This document shows, piece by piece, positions 8,185-17,381 of a stretch of DNA of 64,000 bases. Numbering within the stretch: position 1 is the stretch's first letter; the number at the start of each line of letters is the position of its first letter. Both the position numbers and the translations under genes were made by a program. The stretch lies in the NCBI GenBank assembly GCA_937911265.1, contig CALDRG010000103.1, positions 59,156 through 123,155 of the forward strand, in the 5' to 3' direction. Source of the stretch: Thalassarchaeum sp002495735. Lineage in GTDB: Archaea; Thermoplasmatota; Poseidoniia; Poseidoniales; Thalassarchaeaceae. The notes under the pieces were generated by a model. The model made no database searches. It saw only the letters and a program-made list of their open reading frames with translations, and had not been told where the DNA came from.

Positions 8185-9708
8185 ATGTCTGAGGATATAC
8201 TGGATACCGGTGAATTTGGTTCTGTTGACGTAATCGAAATGAATGAACGACACAACCCGAGCGCATGTCGACGAATATTGCGTGAAGCTCGCGAACAGGG
8301 ATTGTCTAGTAAATTGTTCAATTTAGCACAGGATCTCCAGGATGGAGTGTATCGAGCCGAAGCTCTGTGTGGATTGTGCGCATCGGATGAAATGGATGAG
8401 GATGATCGTGTTGAATGGGTCCCAATAATCATTGAATCAATGCTAGAAGAGGAAAGAGCGTGGCGCTTGGCCGAGAGCATTGGAATCATCGCAAAATCTG
8501 CCGGCAATTGGCCCGGTGCCCGGTCAAGAAAGGCATTGATGGAGCACCTCATTGTACTCACAGGCGGGTTGCCTGCCGGAGAAGCTCGTGTCGATGCGCT
8601 GAAATCGATTTCATCCAGGGTCTCCGAACAAAAATTACCTGAATTATTTCTCTTAGCTGTCGAAAATCACGGCATGGAATCCAAAGCGGCCCGCCCGGTG
8701 ATGAAATCTATTGTTGCAACAAAAAACCACGATTTAATTTCGGAAATTACAGCATCAATCACTGAGGCGACGCCGGACCTGGCGGTAAAATTTCTTGACA
8801 ATTTACATCGTTTGGCGAATGAAGCAAGCCTAACTTTGGAGCCAACAGCTCTAGAACTCTCACTACCTCTACTCAAGTCGGCCGATTTTGAAATCGTTCG
8901 GACACTTTGCAGCCATGCCTCAACACCTGCCGAGGTGCGGATGCTAGCAGAGACATTGGATGGCGACAATGAAAATGCGATTAGATATACGGTCACGCTC
9001 GCAGGAAGAGCGGATCGAACTGGAAATGCTGAATATGCACGCGATTTGCTAGAAAAAGCAGTCACTCGGGTCGATTCATTGAATGAACGGACAGCAGCCC
9101 GCATCAAGAAAAATATTGCGAAAGGTTTTGTTCACCTAGGAGACCAAGGACGCGCGGAGGAGTTGGCGCCAATGCATGATTCCGAGATGAAAACCCCTCA
9201 ATCAGATGAGGAGGGAGTAGAAAGACGTGGCCATACCATGGCATTGGTTGGAACCTATGATGGAGCCGTGTCGACACCACACCTTCGTGCCTTGGCTAGG
9301 GCTGCTGGAATCGCGTGGGGATTTGGCTTGGATATCGCCTTAATCGATTGGCCGACCGAAAATCTAGAGGAATTGTGTGGACGGGCCCAGAAGGAATCGG
9401 GTACAGCTGGTGTGAATCATTTACCTGCACTCCTTACTTCCAAACGAATCCAATTACTGTCAGTTGATGATGCCCTAGGCGGTAGGGCTGGGCACCCGAT
9501 TGCAACGACCCATCAACCAGTGGGTGGTTCAGTGGATTTGACGACGTTCGATGGAAACCTCTGCGTGTTCATCGGACTCGGCCGACAGGGTTTGCCAAAG
9601 AGTCTACTCGACAATTGCCCGGATCAATTTGAATTGACAGGGATTGGAGCCAGTTTGGAGACGGCAGTTGCCATGGGGGCAATCGCTCAAAGATTGGCTG
9701 ATTTGTGA
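8185..9708 (+). CDS. Helical-repeat protein fused to a C-terminal DUF531/SPOUT-like domain
   Basis: 507 residues. Residues 1-320 are predicted all-helical and repetitive (for example EKAVTRVDSLNERTAARIKK), resembling HEAT/TPR scaffolds. From about 345 begins a compact alpha/beta domain: MALVGTYDGAVSTPHLRALA, FGLDIALIDWPT, then CVFIGLGRQGLPKSLLDN and GIGASLETAVAMGAIAQRL. The last block resembles the GLG-x-GLPK knot region of SPOUT methyltransferases and the archaeal DUF531 family, both from memory of the families. The gene follows mqnD without a gap and converges on mqnA. Function unknown; RNA methylation or quinone-related roles are only possibilities. Confidence 0.6.
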   Translation: MSEDILDTGEFGSVDVIEMNERHNPSACRRILREAREQGLSSKLFNLAQDLQDGVYRAEALCGLCASDEMDEDDRVEWVPIIIESMLEEERAWRLAESIGIIAKSAGNWPGARSRKALMEHLIVLTGGLPAGEARVDALKSISSRVSEQKLPELFLLAVENHGMESKAARPVMKSIVATKNHDLISEITASITEATPDLAVKFLDNLHRLANEASLTLEPTALELSLPLLKSADFEIVRTLCSHASTPAEVRMLAETLDGDNENAIRYTVTLAGRADRTGNAEYARDLLEKAVTRVDSLNERTAARIKKNIAKGFVHLGDQGRAEELAPMHDSEMKTPQSDEEGVERRGHTMALVGTYDGAVSTPHLRALARAAGIAWGFGLDIALIDWPTENLEELCGRAQKESGTAGVNHLPALLTSKRIQLLSVDDALGGRAGHPIATTHQPVGGSVDLTTFDGNLCVFIGLGRQGLPKSLLDNCPDQFELTGIGASLETAVAMGAIAQRLADL

Positions 9709-9723
9709 TGGGAGAGAGGAGTA

Positions 9724-10527
9724 CTAGTCTAATCGCACCCATTCTACTTCCGCTTCCATTCCGCATGCTTCATGCAGAAACAATTCCAATCCCTTGATTG
9801 CCTCTGTATCAAGAATATTCTCAACTTCACGACTAAAATAATCTGAGATTCTTGATTTCGACAGGCCGCTATTCATTGATGTAGCCAATATTACCTCATT
9901 CCTCCATTCTTCGTCTTGATTGAATTTCAAACACTGCGCAAGCATGTCATTCCTGGCTCGAAGAACGATATCCATGGGGCTGTCTTTCCTAGTCGCGAAT
10001 ACACCGAAAACCATAGGCAAACCTGTGATACGAGTCCAATCCGCACCCAAATCCAATTGAACAGTTTCAGGATTACGAGATGCTGCCGAAAGTGCCCGAT
10101 CACCTATCAACAGAGCACCGTCACAACTCTCCAGCATTGATGAGATATCTGGCCCCATCTCGATTGTCTTGGGATCCATGCCTCGATTGTTTAGTATCCA
10201 ACGTAGGAGTTTCTTAGATGTGGATGAATCCGAAGGGATTGCGATGTCCCTCATCGATTCAAGGGGGCGTGTTCCAAACAACAACACAGATCCCACATCC
10301 CCGCGACTAACTATTCCCAAATCGGGGATCAGTACCAATTGATTGTGGTATTCTGCATAATCAGCTGATGGTATTGGCGCAGTGAGACAATCTCTCCGAA
10401 TTACATGTCCAGTAAGCCAAGCTGGTGGAGCCGGTAAAATCTCCCAACTTCCTTCCAAGCCATGGAATATTGGGTCGCAATTGCTGAATGATACTCTCCC
10501 GAGTACTTCTTTCCAGGACATAATCAC
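9724..10527 (-). CDS. mqnA: Chorismate dehydratase of the futalosine menaquinone pathway
   Basis: 267 residues, MqnA family (same fold as MqnD). The start block GRVSFSNCDPIFHGL matches the family motif VSYLNTRPL-x-GL; later blocks are TAPIPSADYAEY, DLGIVSRGDVGSVLLF, DGALLIGDRAL and DLGADWTRITGLPMVFGVFA. The enzyme dehydrates chorismate to 3-enolpyruvylbenzoate, the first committed step. The start codon is two bases from the stop of mqnE upstream on the same strand, so the two are one unit. It ends 15 bases from the convergent DUF531-like gene. Confidence 0.85.
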   Translation of the reverse strand: MIMSWKEVLGRVSFSNCDPIFHGLEGSWEILPAPPAWLTGHVIRRDCLTAPIPSADYAEYHNQLVLIPDLGIVSRGDVGSVLLFGTRPLESMRDIAIPSDSSTSKKLLRWILNNRGMDPKTIEMGPDISSMLESCDGALLIGDRALSAASRNPETVQLDLGADWTRITGLPMVFGVFATRKDSPMDIVLRARNDMLAQCLKFNQDEEWRNEVILATSMNSGLSKSRISDYFSREVENILDTEAIKGLELFLHEACGMEAEVEWVRLD

Positions 10528-10529
10528 TC

Positions 10530-11738
10530 CTATCGTTGACCATATACTGGTAGAATTTCTTGGGTACCGATACTAGTCTCAAATACTGAGAATTCTGTAT
10601 ATGTAGAATTTCGTTTAACGGCTATTGACTCTGTCGAAGCAATCATCCTGGCTAATGTTTCTGATTCAGTATCGACGTTGGTTATACTCCCTGCTTCATG
10701 CATAATCTCTTCGTGGCCGACTGTACCATCAATGTCATCTGCCCCTGCTGTCAGACACATTGAGGCTAGATGATCTCCGAAATTCATGCGATATGCCTTG
10801 ATGTGAGGGATATTGTCGAGCATTATTCTTGAAATGGCTATCATACGAACCACTTCGCTAGAACTCGCCAACTGTGCTTCTGGTAATCTACTCCTATCAG
10901 GTAGGAATGGGTATGGGACAAAACACTGGAATCCACCACTCTCATCCTGCTGCTCACGGAGCTTTACCAAGTGGGTAATTCTATCATCCAGAGTCTCAAT
11001 GGTTCCGAACAGCATCGTGCAGTTTGTCGGTATACCCAAATCATGCGCTATGGCATGTACCTCGAGATATTCCGAAGATGATTCCTTCCCCCGGCATATC
11101 ATATTCCTAACAGAATCTACAAGTATCTCAGCGCCACCTCCTGGAATTGATCCAAGACCAGATTTCGACAGCGCTTCGAGTGTTTGTTTGACAGTAATAC
11201 CAGATCGGCCTGCAATGTGGATTATTTCAATAGCAGTAAGTGATTTGAGGTGAATGTGAGGATACGTATTCTTGATTGTCGAATATAACTCAACATAATG
11301 ATCTATCGTCCAATCAGGATGGAGTCCCCCGACGGAGTGGACTTCGTCAATCTTATTGGAGTATGGATCGATTCGTTCTACGAAGTCCCTAGGAGATAAT
11401 GCATATGCCTCGGGGTGCCTAGATCCTTTTCGGAACGCACAAAACCTGCATGCTAGGACGCAGATATTTGTGGTGTTTACATGTAAATTCTCGTTGAAAA
11501 AGACACGATTATCGTATCGAGATTTCTTGATCATGCTAGCCAATGAACACAATGCACTGAGTGAATCATGATACATCAGACTGATGCCTATTTCTGCGGA
11601 TATACTGCCTCCAGAGGTAAGGGTCTGGACGCAAGATGACAAGATTGGATCCGTTGCGACGCAATCTGGTATACTCATCTCACCCAACCTAGTCCTCCAA
11701 TCCGAATTACCTGCTATTGATTCAAATCGTATGTCCAT
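10530..11738 (-). CDS. mqnE: Aminodeoxyfutalosine synthase (radical SAM)
   Basis: 402 residues. Radical-SAM cluster Cys 93, 97 and 100 in NICVLACRFCAF (CX3CX2C). The following EVHSVGGLHPDWTIDHYVEL and LKSLTAIEI blocks are typical of MqnE rather than MqnC. It joins 3-enolpyruvylbenzoate to the adenosyl moiety of SAM to give 6-amino-6-deoxyfutalosine. It precedes mqnA directly. MqnB and MqnC are not in this window. MqnC is the closest alternative, but the enzyme immediately paired with MqnA and the motif spelling favour MqnE. Confidence 0.82.
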   Translation of the reverse strand: MDIRFESIAGNSDWRTRLGEMSIPDCVATDPILSSCVQTLTSGGSISAEIGISLMYHDSLSALCSLASMIKKSRYDNRVFFNENLHVNTTNICVLACRFCAFRKGSRHPEAYALSPRDFVERIDPYSNKIDEVHSVGGLHPDWTIDHYVELYSTIKNTYPHIHLKSLTAIEIIHIAGRSGITVKQTLEALSKSGLGSIPGGGAEILVDSVRNMICRGKESSSEYLEVHAIAHDLGIPTNCTMLFGTIETLDDRITHLVKLREQQDESGGFQCFVPYPFLPDRSRLPEAQLASSSEVVRMIAISRIMLDNIPHIKAYRMNFGDHLASMCLTAGADDIDGTVGHEEIMHEAGSITNVDTESETLARMIASTESIAVKRNSTYTEFSVFETSIGTQEILPVYGQR

Positions 11739-11854
11739 GGCAGTGCCTCAATTTCTGTGATGAGATGGTTGATTTTAACTCGACTGTATAGCGTGCTCAA
11801 TTCAGAACCAGTAACTCCGGAAAGCATCAATAGCCATACTCATTGAGTCTTATC

Positions 11855-12691
11855 ATGAACAGTGATAGTGGTGGTATGGGACTAGCCGTCGCTGAATTAG
11901 AAGAGATGTCGCGCAGATGCCGGATTAATATAGTGAAAATGACTCATGAAGCAGGTGCTGGACATCCAGGCGGGTCTCTTTCAGCCATAGATCTGATAGT
12001 CGCACTATACGGTACGAAACTACGTATCGATTCCGACAATGCGGACTGGGAAGACCGTGATCGATTCATCATGAGCAAGGGCCATGCTAGTCCCGCAGTC
12101 TATTCAATACTGAACGAAATCGGCTATCTATCTGAAGATGACCTGATGAGTTTTAGATCACTTGGATCTGTCTGCCAGGGTCATGTAGATATGAAGTGGA
12201 CACGGGGTGTTGATTTCTCTGCTGGCAGTCTTGGCATGGGACTTTCATTTGGTCTGGGGTGCTCTCTAGCAGCTAAAATGGACGGTAGTAAGAGAACCAC
12301 CTGGGTGATGGTCGGCGATGGTGAGCTTCAGGAAGGAGAGGTTTGGGAAGCAGCTATGGCAGCCAATTTTCACTCAGTTGGAAATTTGAAATTAATTGTC
12401 GACAGAAACGGCATCCAAAATGATGATTTTGTCAACGTGCAAATGGAGGTAGGTGATGTAGCTTCAAAATTTTCATCATTCGGATGGGAAGTAATGGAAA
12501 TCGATGGACACTCTATGGACGAAATTCTAGTTGCACTAGATTGGGCCACATCAATCGAAAATTCTCCTTGTGTTATCGTAGCCAAGACGGTGAAGGGCAA
12601 AGGGGTATCATTCATGGAAGGAAACCCTGCGTTTCATGGAAAGGCTCCAGATGATGATGAGTTGCGAATTGCTTTGGAGGAGTTATCATGA
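11855..12691 (+). CDS. Transketolase, N-terminal (thiamine-diphosphate binding) subunit
   Basis: About 278 residues. Contains HEAGAGHPGGSLSAIDLI, KGHASPAVYSIL, AGSLGMGLSFGLG and the thiamine-diphosphate/Mg motif GDGELQEGEVWEAAMAA followed by IVDRNGIQND. It transfers two-carbon ketol units in the non-oxidative pentose phosphate pathway. As in many archaea, the enzyme is split into two genes; the C-terminal half follows with a 4-base overlap (ATGA). A TTG four codons earlier (11843) is an alternative start. Confidence 0.9.
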   Translation: MNSDSGGMGLAVAELEEMSRRCRINIVKMTHEAGAGHPGGSLSAIDLIVALYGTKLRIDSDNADWEDRDRFIMSKGHASPAVYSILNEIGYLSEDDLMSFRSLGSVCQGHVDMKWTRGVDFSAGSLGMGLSFGLGCSLAAKMDGSKRTTWVMVGDGELQEGEVWEAAMAANFHSVGNLKLIVDRNGIQNDDFVNVQMEVGDVASKFSSFGWEVMEIDGHSMDEILVALDWATSIENSPCVIVAKTVKGKGVSFMEGNPAFHGKAPDDDELRIALEELS

Positions 12692-13641
12692 GTGCTCCCT
12701 CTACAGGTGGCGCTTCCAGAGATGGATACGGCTCGGGGCTACTCAGAATTGCTGAAGATCCGCGAGTAGTTGTCATTGAAGCCGATCTAGGTAAATCTAC
12801 AAAATCCTGCCATTTTAGAACGAAGTATCCATCGAAGTCATTCTCAATGGGAATTGCTGAACAGAACATGATGCTTGTTGCGGCTGGTATGGCTGCATCT
12901 GGAAAGATACCGTTTGCGAGTACGTTCGCAATATTCACTGAACGAGCTTTTGAGCAGGTTAGAAATGGAATTGCAAGACCTGGGCTTACAGTGCATATCT
13001 GTGGTAGTCATGGAGGAATCCACACAGGAACGGATGGTAGTAGTGCACAGTCAATAGAAGATTTAGCAATATACCGCACTATACCAGGAATGGCTGTCCT
13101 GCATCCATGTGATGACTTGTCTGCAGAAGAGCTCACAGTGCAACTACTGAACCATGACGGACCTACATACATGAGGACCGCACGAAATAAGATATCTAGA
13201 ATCTACAATCATGACAGCGTTCGTGAACTCAAGATTGGGCAGGGTAGTGTAGTCCGCAGTGGAAGTGATGTCTGTATCATAGCTTGTGGAGTGATGGTAT
13301 CACAGGCCCTGATAGCAGCGGGCGAATTAGCCGATAGTGGAATTAATGCCACCGTAATAGATATGCACACACTGAAACCGTTGGATACGGGATTGGTCGA
13401 CTTGATGGCGAAGTCATGCGGGTGCTTCGTAACTGCTGAAGACCACTCAGTGATAGGGGGCCTGGGAGGGGCAGTAGCTGAACATCTGTCGACCGGAATA
13501 ACTGTCCCACTAGAAATGGTTGGAGTCAGAGATGAATTCGGCCAGAGTGGCGAATCCTCCGAGTTAATGTCGAGAATGGGGTTGACATCAGAGGACATCA
13601 AAAACTCCGCCCTCAAGGCTATTAGTAGGAAATCGGGCTAA
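12688..13641 (+). CDS. Transketolase, C-terminal (pyrimidine-binding) subunit
   Basis: 317 residues. Holds the Pyr domain with the cofactor-activating glutamate in SMGIAEQNMMLVAAGMAASG, the THEGIHTGTDG-like segment (HGGIHTGTDGSSAQ), and a transketolase C-terminal domain (KIGQGSVVRSGSDVCIIACG, VIDMHTLKPLD, EDHSVIGGLGGAVAEHL). Together with the preceding N-terminal half it makes the active heterotetramer; the ATGA overlap suggests coupled translation. Confusion with 1-deoxyxylulose-5-phosphate synthase is excluded by the split arrangement and length. Confidence 0.9.
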   Translation: MSAPSTGGASRDGYGSGLLRIAEDPRVVVIEADLGKSTKSCHFRTKYPSKSFSMGIAEQNMMLVAAGMAASGKIPFASTFAIFTERAFEQVRNGIARPGLTVHICGSHGGIHTGTDGSSAQSIEDLAIYRTIPGMAVLHPCDDLSAEELTVQLLNHDGPTYMRTARNKISRIYNHDSVRELKIGQGSVVRSGSDVCIIACGVMVSQALIAAGELADSGINATVIDMHTLKPLDTGLVDLMAKSCGCFVTAEDHSVIGGLGGAVAEHLSTGITVPLEMVGVRDEFGQSGESSELMSRMGLTSEDIKNSALKAISRKSG

Positions 13642-13692
13642 TTCACTGCACCACAGCGTTTGATTCATGAACAATAGTGCCCGGCGGACACC

Positions 13693-14544
13693 ATGGGCGA
13701 TGCCGAGAGGGTCAAAGGTCTACTCGACGGGAGCATGGATCCTACTGAGTTAGAAGACGATGCTGAGTTATACATCCTAGCGGAGAGAATCTATGGCAGA
13801 GAGGCATTGGATGAGATGGGCGTTGCTGCTCCGATGAGGCCACCTGAAGTTGACTCTACTAATCACTCGAACGGAAACAATCTGGAAGTCGAACTCCCAG
13901 ATATTTCAGAATTAGATGAGATACCCGAACAGTCGTCCAAGGAATCTTCAGGTAGTCGCATCATGCTGATGGCAGGCCTAGTAGGATTGGTTCTGGTGAG
14001 TGTCAACGTGTCAATAGGAATTGGACACTACCTAGCACTGTGTGAAGACCAGCCAGAGGCCCCCCCGTTGAGCTTTACAACGTTATCAAACTGGCAGAAT
14101 GACACAATTCACATTACGTGGACAGTTGCCAATCTGAATACCACCATAAATTACAGCGTTTATTGGTCGATGTCCCAAAATGGATCATCCGAATTCGTAG
14201 ATGACGACTGGTTTAATTGGACCGGATCAAGTAATCTGATACACTCGGAGAATCGGGCCGCCACGACATCACCGGGGTGTTATATCTCTACACTATACTC
14301 TGAAGGAATTGAAATTTCTCAATCTAATGGTTGCACTGAAAATCCTTCTACAACATCCATACTTGCTGTAATTTCTGAAGTTCCTGCACAATGCGAGGAC
14401 AACACACGGTTGCTTTGGGACAAGGTTGCCGAATATGAGTCCGTGGACTCATGGGCATCGGCAGGGACCGGTGGATTGCTCGATGGTGCTCTTATGATGT
14501 TGTTTGGAATGATTACTCTTCGCAGCGCATTTCGGAAGAAGTGA
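13693..14544 (+). CDS. Hypothetical membrane protein with extracytoplasmic domain between two membrane helices
   Basis: 283 residues, no family recognised. The N-terminal 90 residues are acidic and likely cytoplasmic. A membrane helix (MLMAGLVGLVLVSVNVSIGI) is followed by an outside domain of about 140 residues with many Asn-x-Ser/Thr sites (WQNDTIH, LNTTINYS, SQNGSSE, FNWTGSS) and four Cys that could pair. A second hydrophobic segment (GGLLDGALMMLFGMITL) with a basic end (RSAFRKK) closes the protein. N-glycosylation of the outside domain is plausible. It converges on proS with no gap. Confidence 0.65.
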   Translation: MGDAERVKGLLDGSMDPTELEDDAELYILAERIYGREALDEMGVAAPMRPPEVDSTNHSNGNNLEVELPDISELDEIPEQSSKESSGSRIMLMAGLVGLVLVSVNVSIGIGHYLALCEDQPEAPPLSFTTLSNWQNDTIHITWTVANLNTTINYSVYWSMSQNGSSEFVDDDWFNWTGSSNLIHSENRAATTSPGCYISTLYSEGIEISQSNGCTENPSTTSILAVISEVPAQCEDNTRLLWDKVAEYESVDSWASAGTGGLLDGALMMLFGMITLRSAFRKK

Positions 14545-16065
14545 TTAGTACATTCTAGCAAGATGTTGCCTTCGATTCGTGGGCTTTCCTGTTACTGCAC
14601 AATCTACTGGTTCGTCATACGCGGTGACGCAATCACCGAGCAGGGTCAGTCCTGTGGCCTTCTCAAGTACCTCTGCATCAGCATCATTACCATCGAAAGC
14701 CAGCTCATAGACGATACCGTCTTCTACGGGAGATTGGAGATGCCAACCAGTTTCATTCTGTATTAACCCGGGGAATGGGCGAATCATATCAGAAGCATAA
14801 CTGTGAGAGCGATCTCGTAGTTCATCTGACACGGAATCAAGCAATTGACTCATAGTCTGGATAATCCCATCTAATGGGATTTCGCTCTTGCCTCCAGTAC
14901 GCAGAGTAACGACACAGTTGCCTGAGGCTAGATCTCTAGGGCCAATCTCAAGACGCACAGGAACGCCTTTGATCTCCCAATCGTAGTGCTTAGCTCCTGG
15001 ACGAAGGTCTCTGTCATCGAGATGTACTCTGAATCCGCTCTCGGACAAGTGTGTTGCCAGTTGTGATGCACGCGGCATTACATTGGCATCAGAGTGTGCT
15101 GCTACAGGCATGACTACAACTTGGATTGGTGCTATAGAAGGTGGTAAAATCAGACCATTATCATCTCCGTGCATACCGACAACCGCTCCAAGCAAACGTT
15201 CAGACATCCCAAATGTCGTCTGATGGCAGTATCTGGTCGAGCCATCTCCGTCTTCATAAGACAAATCGAATGCACGTGCCCACTGATCGCGATAGTGATG
15301 ATACGTGGCGACCTGTAGAGTTCGGCCATTGGGCATCACTGCATCTACAGCAGTAGAGTGCCAAGCCCCGGGAAACGTATCCCATATGGGTCGCTTGGAA
15401 ACTATTGCGGGAAAACACAACTCATGCAACAGCCTCTGGACAATCTCGGCGTCCTCAGCAATCTGCTCTGTGGCCCCCTGCTCATCTGCATGAACTGTGT
15501 GAGCTTCGAAGAAATGTATCTCGCGGACTCTTATGAATGACCTGGTCTGCTTGGTTTCGTAACGGAAGGTGTTTACTATCTGGAATGTTTTCAACGGTAA
15601 ATCTGCATGGCTCCGGACCCACAAAGAAAACATCGTATACATTGGAGTCTCGGATGTAGGCCGGAGGAACATTGGCACCTCCAGTTCATTATTCCCTCCG
15701 TGCTTAACCCAATACACCTCCTTCTCGAAACCACCCTCTTCTTCTCCCATCCTCAACTCAGAGGGATCAACACCTGCATCCCTAGCTGCTTTGAGCATTG
15801 ATACCAACTGATTCTCCTTGTCCAAGAGATCCTCGGGTACGAGCAGAGGGAAATTATACTCCTCGTGACCTGTTCGACTCATTTGAGACCGTGTAAGTGC
15901 ATCTATGAGAGACATTGTCTTCCACCCATAGGGCTTCCATACATCCATGCCCTTGATGGGGTATCTCTTGTCGACTAAATCTGCAATCTCGACTATGGCA
16001 GGATACCATGAGTTGAAATCGGACTTGGGAGGAATGCCCCTCTTGGCCTTTCCCGGACCTCCCAT
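14545..16065 (-). CDS. proS: Prolyl-tRNA synthetase (archaeal/eukaryotic type)
   Basis: Class II synthetase of about 506 residues lacking the bacterial editing insertion, with the archaeal/eukaryotic C-terminal domain. Motif 2/3 region: LRPTSETPMYTMFSLWVRSH, IVNTFRYETKQTRSFIRVRE, FEAHTVHAD, then THFGMSER-like TTFGMSERLLGAVVGMHGDD. The anticodon-binding domain follows (VRLEIGPRDL). The frame is open to 16167 but I choose the ATG at 16065 (MGGPGKAKRG), which removes an overlap with coaBC and fits the family's N-terminus. It lies 50 bases downstream of coaBC on the same strand. Confidence 0.92.
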   Translation of the reverse strand: MGGPGKAKRGIPPKSDFNSWYPAIVEIADLVDKRYPIKGMDVWKPYGWKTMSLIDALTRSQMSRTGHEEYNFPLLVPEDLLDKENQLVSMLKAARDAGVDPSELRMGEEEGGFEKEVYWVKHGGNNELEVPMFLRPTSETPMYTMFSLWVRSHADLPLKTFQIVNTFRYETKQTRSFIRVREIHFFEAHTVHADEQGATEQIAEDAEIVQRLLHELCFPAIVSKRPIWDTFPGAWHSTAVDAVMPNGRTLQVATYHHYRDQWARAFDLSYEDGDGSTRYCHQTTFGMSERLLGAVVGMHGDDNGLILPPSIAPIQVVVMPVAAHSDANVMPRASQLATHLSESGFRVHLDDRDLRPGAKHYDWEIKGVPVRLEIGPRDLASGNCVVTLRTGGKSEIPLDGIIQTMSQLLDSVSDELRDRSHSYASDMIRPFPGLIQNETGWHLQSPVEDGIVYELAFDGNDADAEVLEKATGLTLLGDCVTAYDEPVDCAVTGKPTNRRQHLARMY

Positions 16066-16114
16066 GGTTACTCGTCCTTCATGTGCGCTGCTTGAATGTG
16101 ACGCAGGGGCGTCA

Positions 16115-17308
16115 TCAGGAACCGTGCAATAGTGACTCCACGGCCTCACATAAATCGGCGTCGTCACGCATTACCTGTACAGTGCCGTCCGGTAGTACGA
16201 TGCGGCCTCGGGGGAAGTCTCGATCATGCACCTCCTCCTTCAGATTAGCCACTACAGCATCGACTCCATAACGCTCAATTTGCTGCCTTGCTCTATCGAT
16301 TAAAACTTCCACAGAAACCCCCGTCTCCAGTTTGAAACCTATTCTCCTAGCACCGCTCACGAATGGTGCAATCTCGGAGATATGCTTAGGCCCCTCAGTC
16401 AATGAGATATCCCATGTTTTATCGCCGCTGGACTTCTTCTCACTCAGAGGCTCGGTAAAGTAATCCAACACAGCTGCTGAGTATATCCAAGCATCGGGCT
16501 TTGGATCGGATGAAGCAACCTCCAAGGATACAGCCAGCATTTCATTCGGAGAGCCGCCCCTTCGTACGTCAGGTAATGTGAATTCTGGTGCTACTGAAGT
16601 TTTTCCGGCTATGCAAATCACTCTATGCCCCATCCTGTGGAGGTATTGTGCAATAGTCCATCCAGTAGATCCTGACGAAGCATTCTGGATAGCCCTCACA
16701 GCATCAATTGGTGCTCTGTTAGCACCTAGGGTAATTGCAACAACCTTCCTGTCGGGCAACTCGGAATTTACTAAATTACATAATTCGGCTACGATAGAAA
16801 CGGCATCTGGTTGCTTTCTTCGGCCTTCCCGTGGTTCGTCGAACATAACTGCACTACCCTCATCACGTAGAGCGGTAATATGTTCCGAAGTTACTGGGTC
16901 ATCGAACAGGTCAGAATGCATTGAGGGTACGAATAGTATTGGAGTCTCGGTACCACGGGCTGCAGAAAGAGCCATTGTTGCAGGAGAGTCGATGAGTCCA
17001 TGAATGTGTTTTGAAATTGTGTTCCTCGTAGCTGGGGCAACTAGTACTGCATCATAATCATCTAATTGCGCCATCTTATGATCCCATCCTGTCAGGGCCT
17101 TGGTTCCTGATGCCCATGACAATGCCAATGGAGTAATTATTTTCTCAGCCTCACTGGTCATGAGAATACTGAGTACTGCTCCATGGCGTCTCAGCTCCCT
17201 CGATAGCCTCACAGATTCCACGGCTGCTATGCCACCAGTGACAACAAGTAATACTCGATGATTTGCAAGGCTGCGGCCACGAGATTCAACATCGGCGTCG
17301 TTGACCAT
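16115..17308 (-). CDS. coaBC: Bifunctional phosphopantothenoylcysteine decarboxylase / phosphopantothenate-cysteine ligase
   Basis: About 397 residues from the ATG at 17308. The N-terminal flavoprotein half (CoaC) has VVTGGIAAVESVRLSRELRR, VLVAPATRNTISK and FVPSMHSDLFDDP with the active-site His context. The C-terminal half (CoaB) has AITLGANRAPIDAVRAIQNA, SSGSTGWTIAQYLHRMGHRV and VANLKEE. Together they convert 4'-phosphopantothenate to 4'-phosphopantetheine for coenzyme A. The longer frame (to 17431) is rejected: its extra residues are not family-like and would antisense-overlap the divergent membrane gene. Confidence 0.88.
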   Translation of the reverse strand: MVNDADVESRGRSLANHRVLLVVTGGIAAVESVRLSRELRRHGAVLSILMTSEAEKIITPLALSWASGTKALTGWDHKMAQLDDYDAVLVAPATRNTISKHIHGLIDSPATMALSAARGTETPILFVPSMHSDLFDDPVTSEHITALRDEGSAVMFDEPREGRRKQPDAVSIVAELCNLVNSELPDRKVVAITLGANRAPIDAVRAIQNASSGSTGWTIAQYLHRMGHRVICIAGKTSVAPEFTLPDVRRGGSPNEMLAVSLEVASSDPKPDAWIYSAAVLDYFTEPLSEKKSSGDKTWDISLTEGPKHISEIAPFVSGARRIGFKLETGVSVEVLIDRARQQIERYGVDAVVANLKEEVHDRDFPRGRIVLPDGTVQVMRDDADLCEAVESLLHGS

Positions 17309-17381
17309 GTATGTGCGAAAGCAAAGGGCTTCATGAGTGCGTCGACAAAGTAAAAGTATTCTTTGTTGCGGTAATCGGGGC

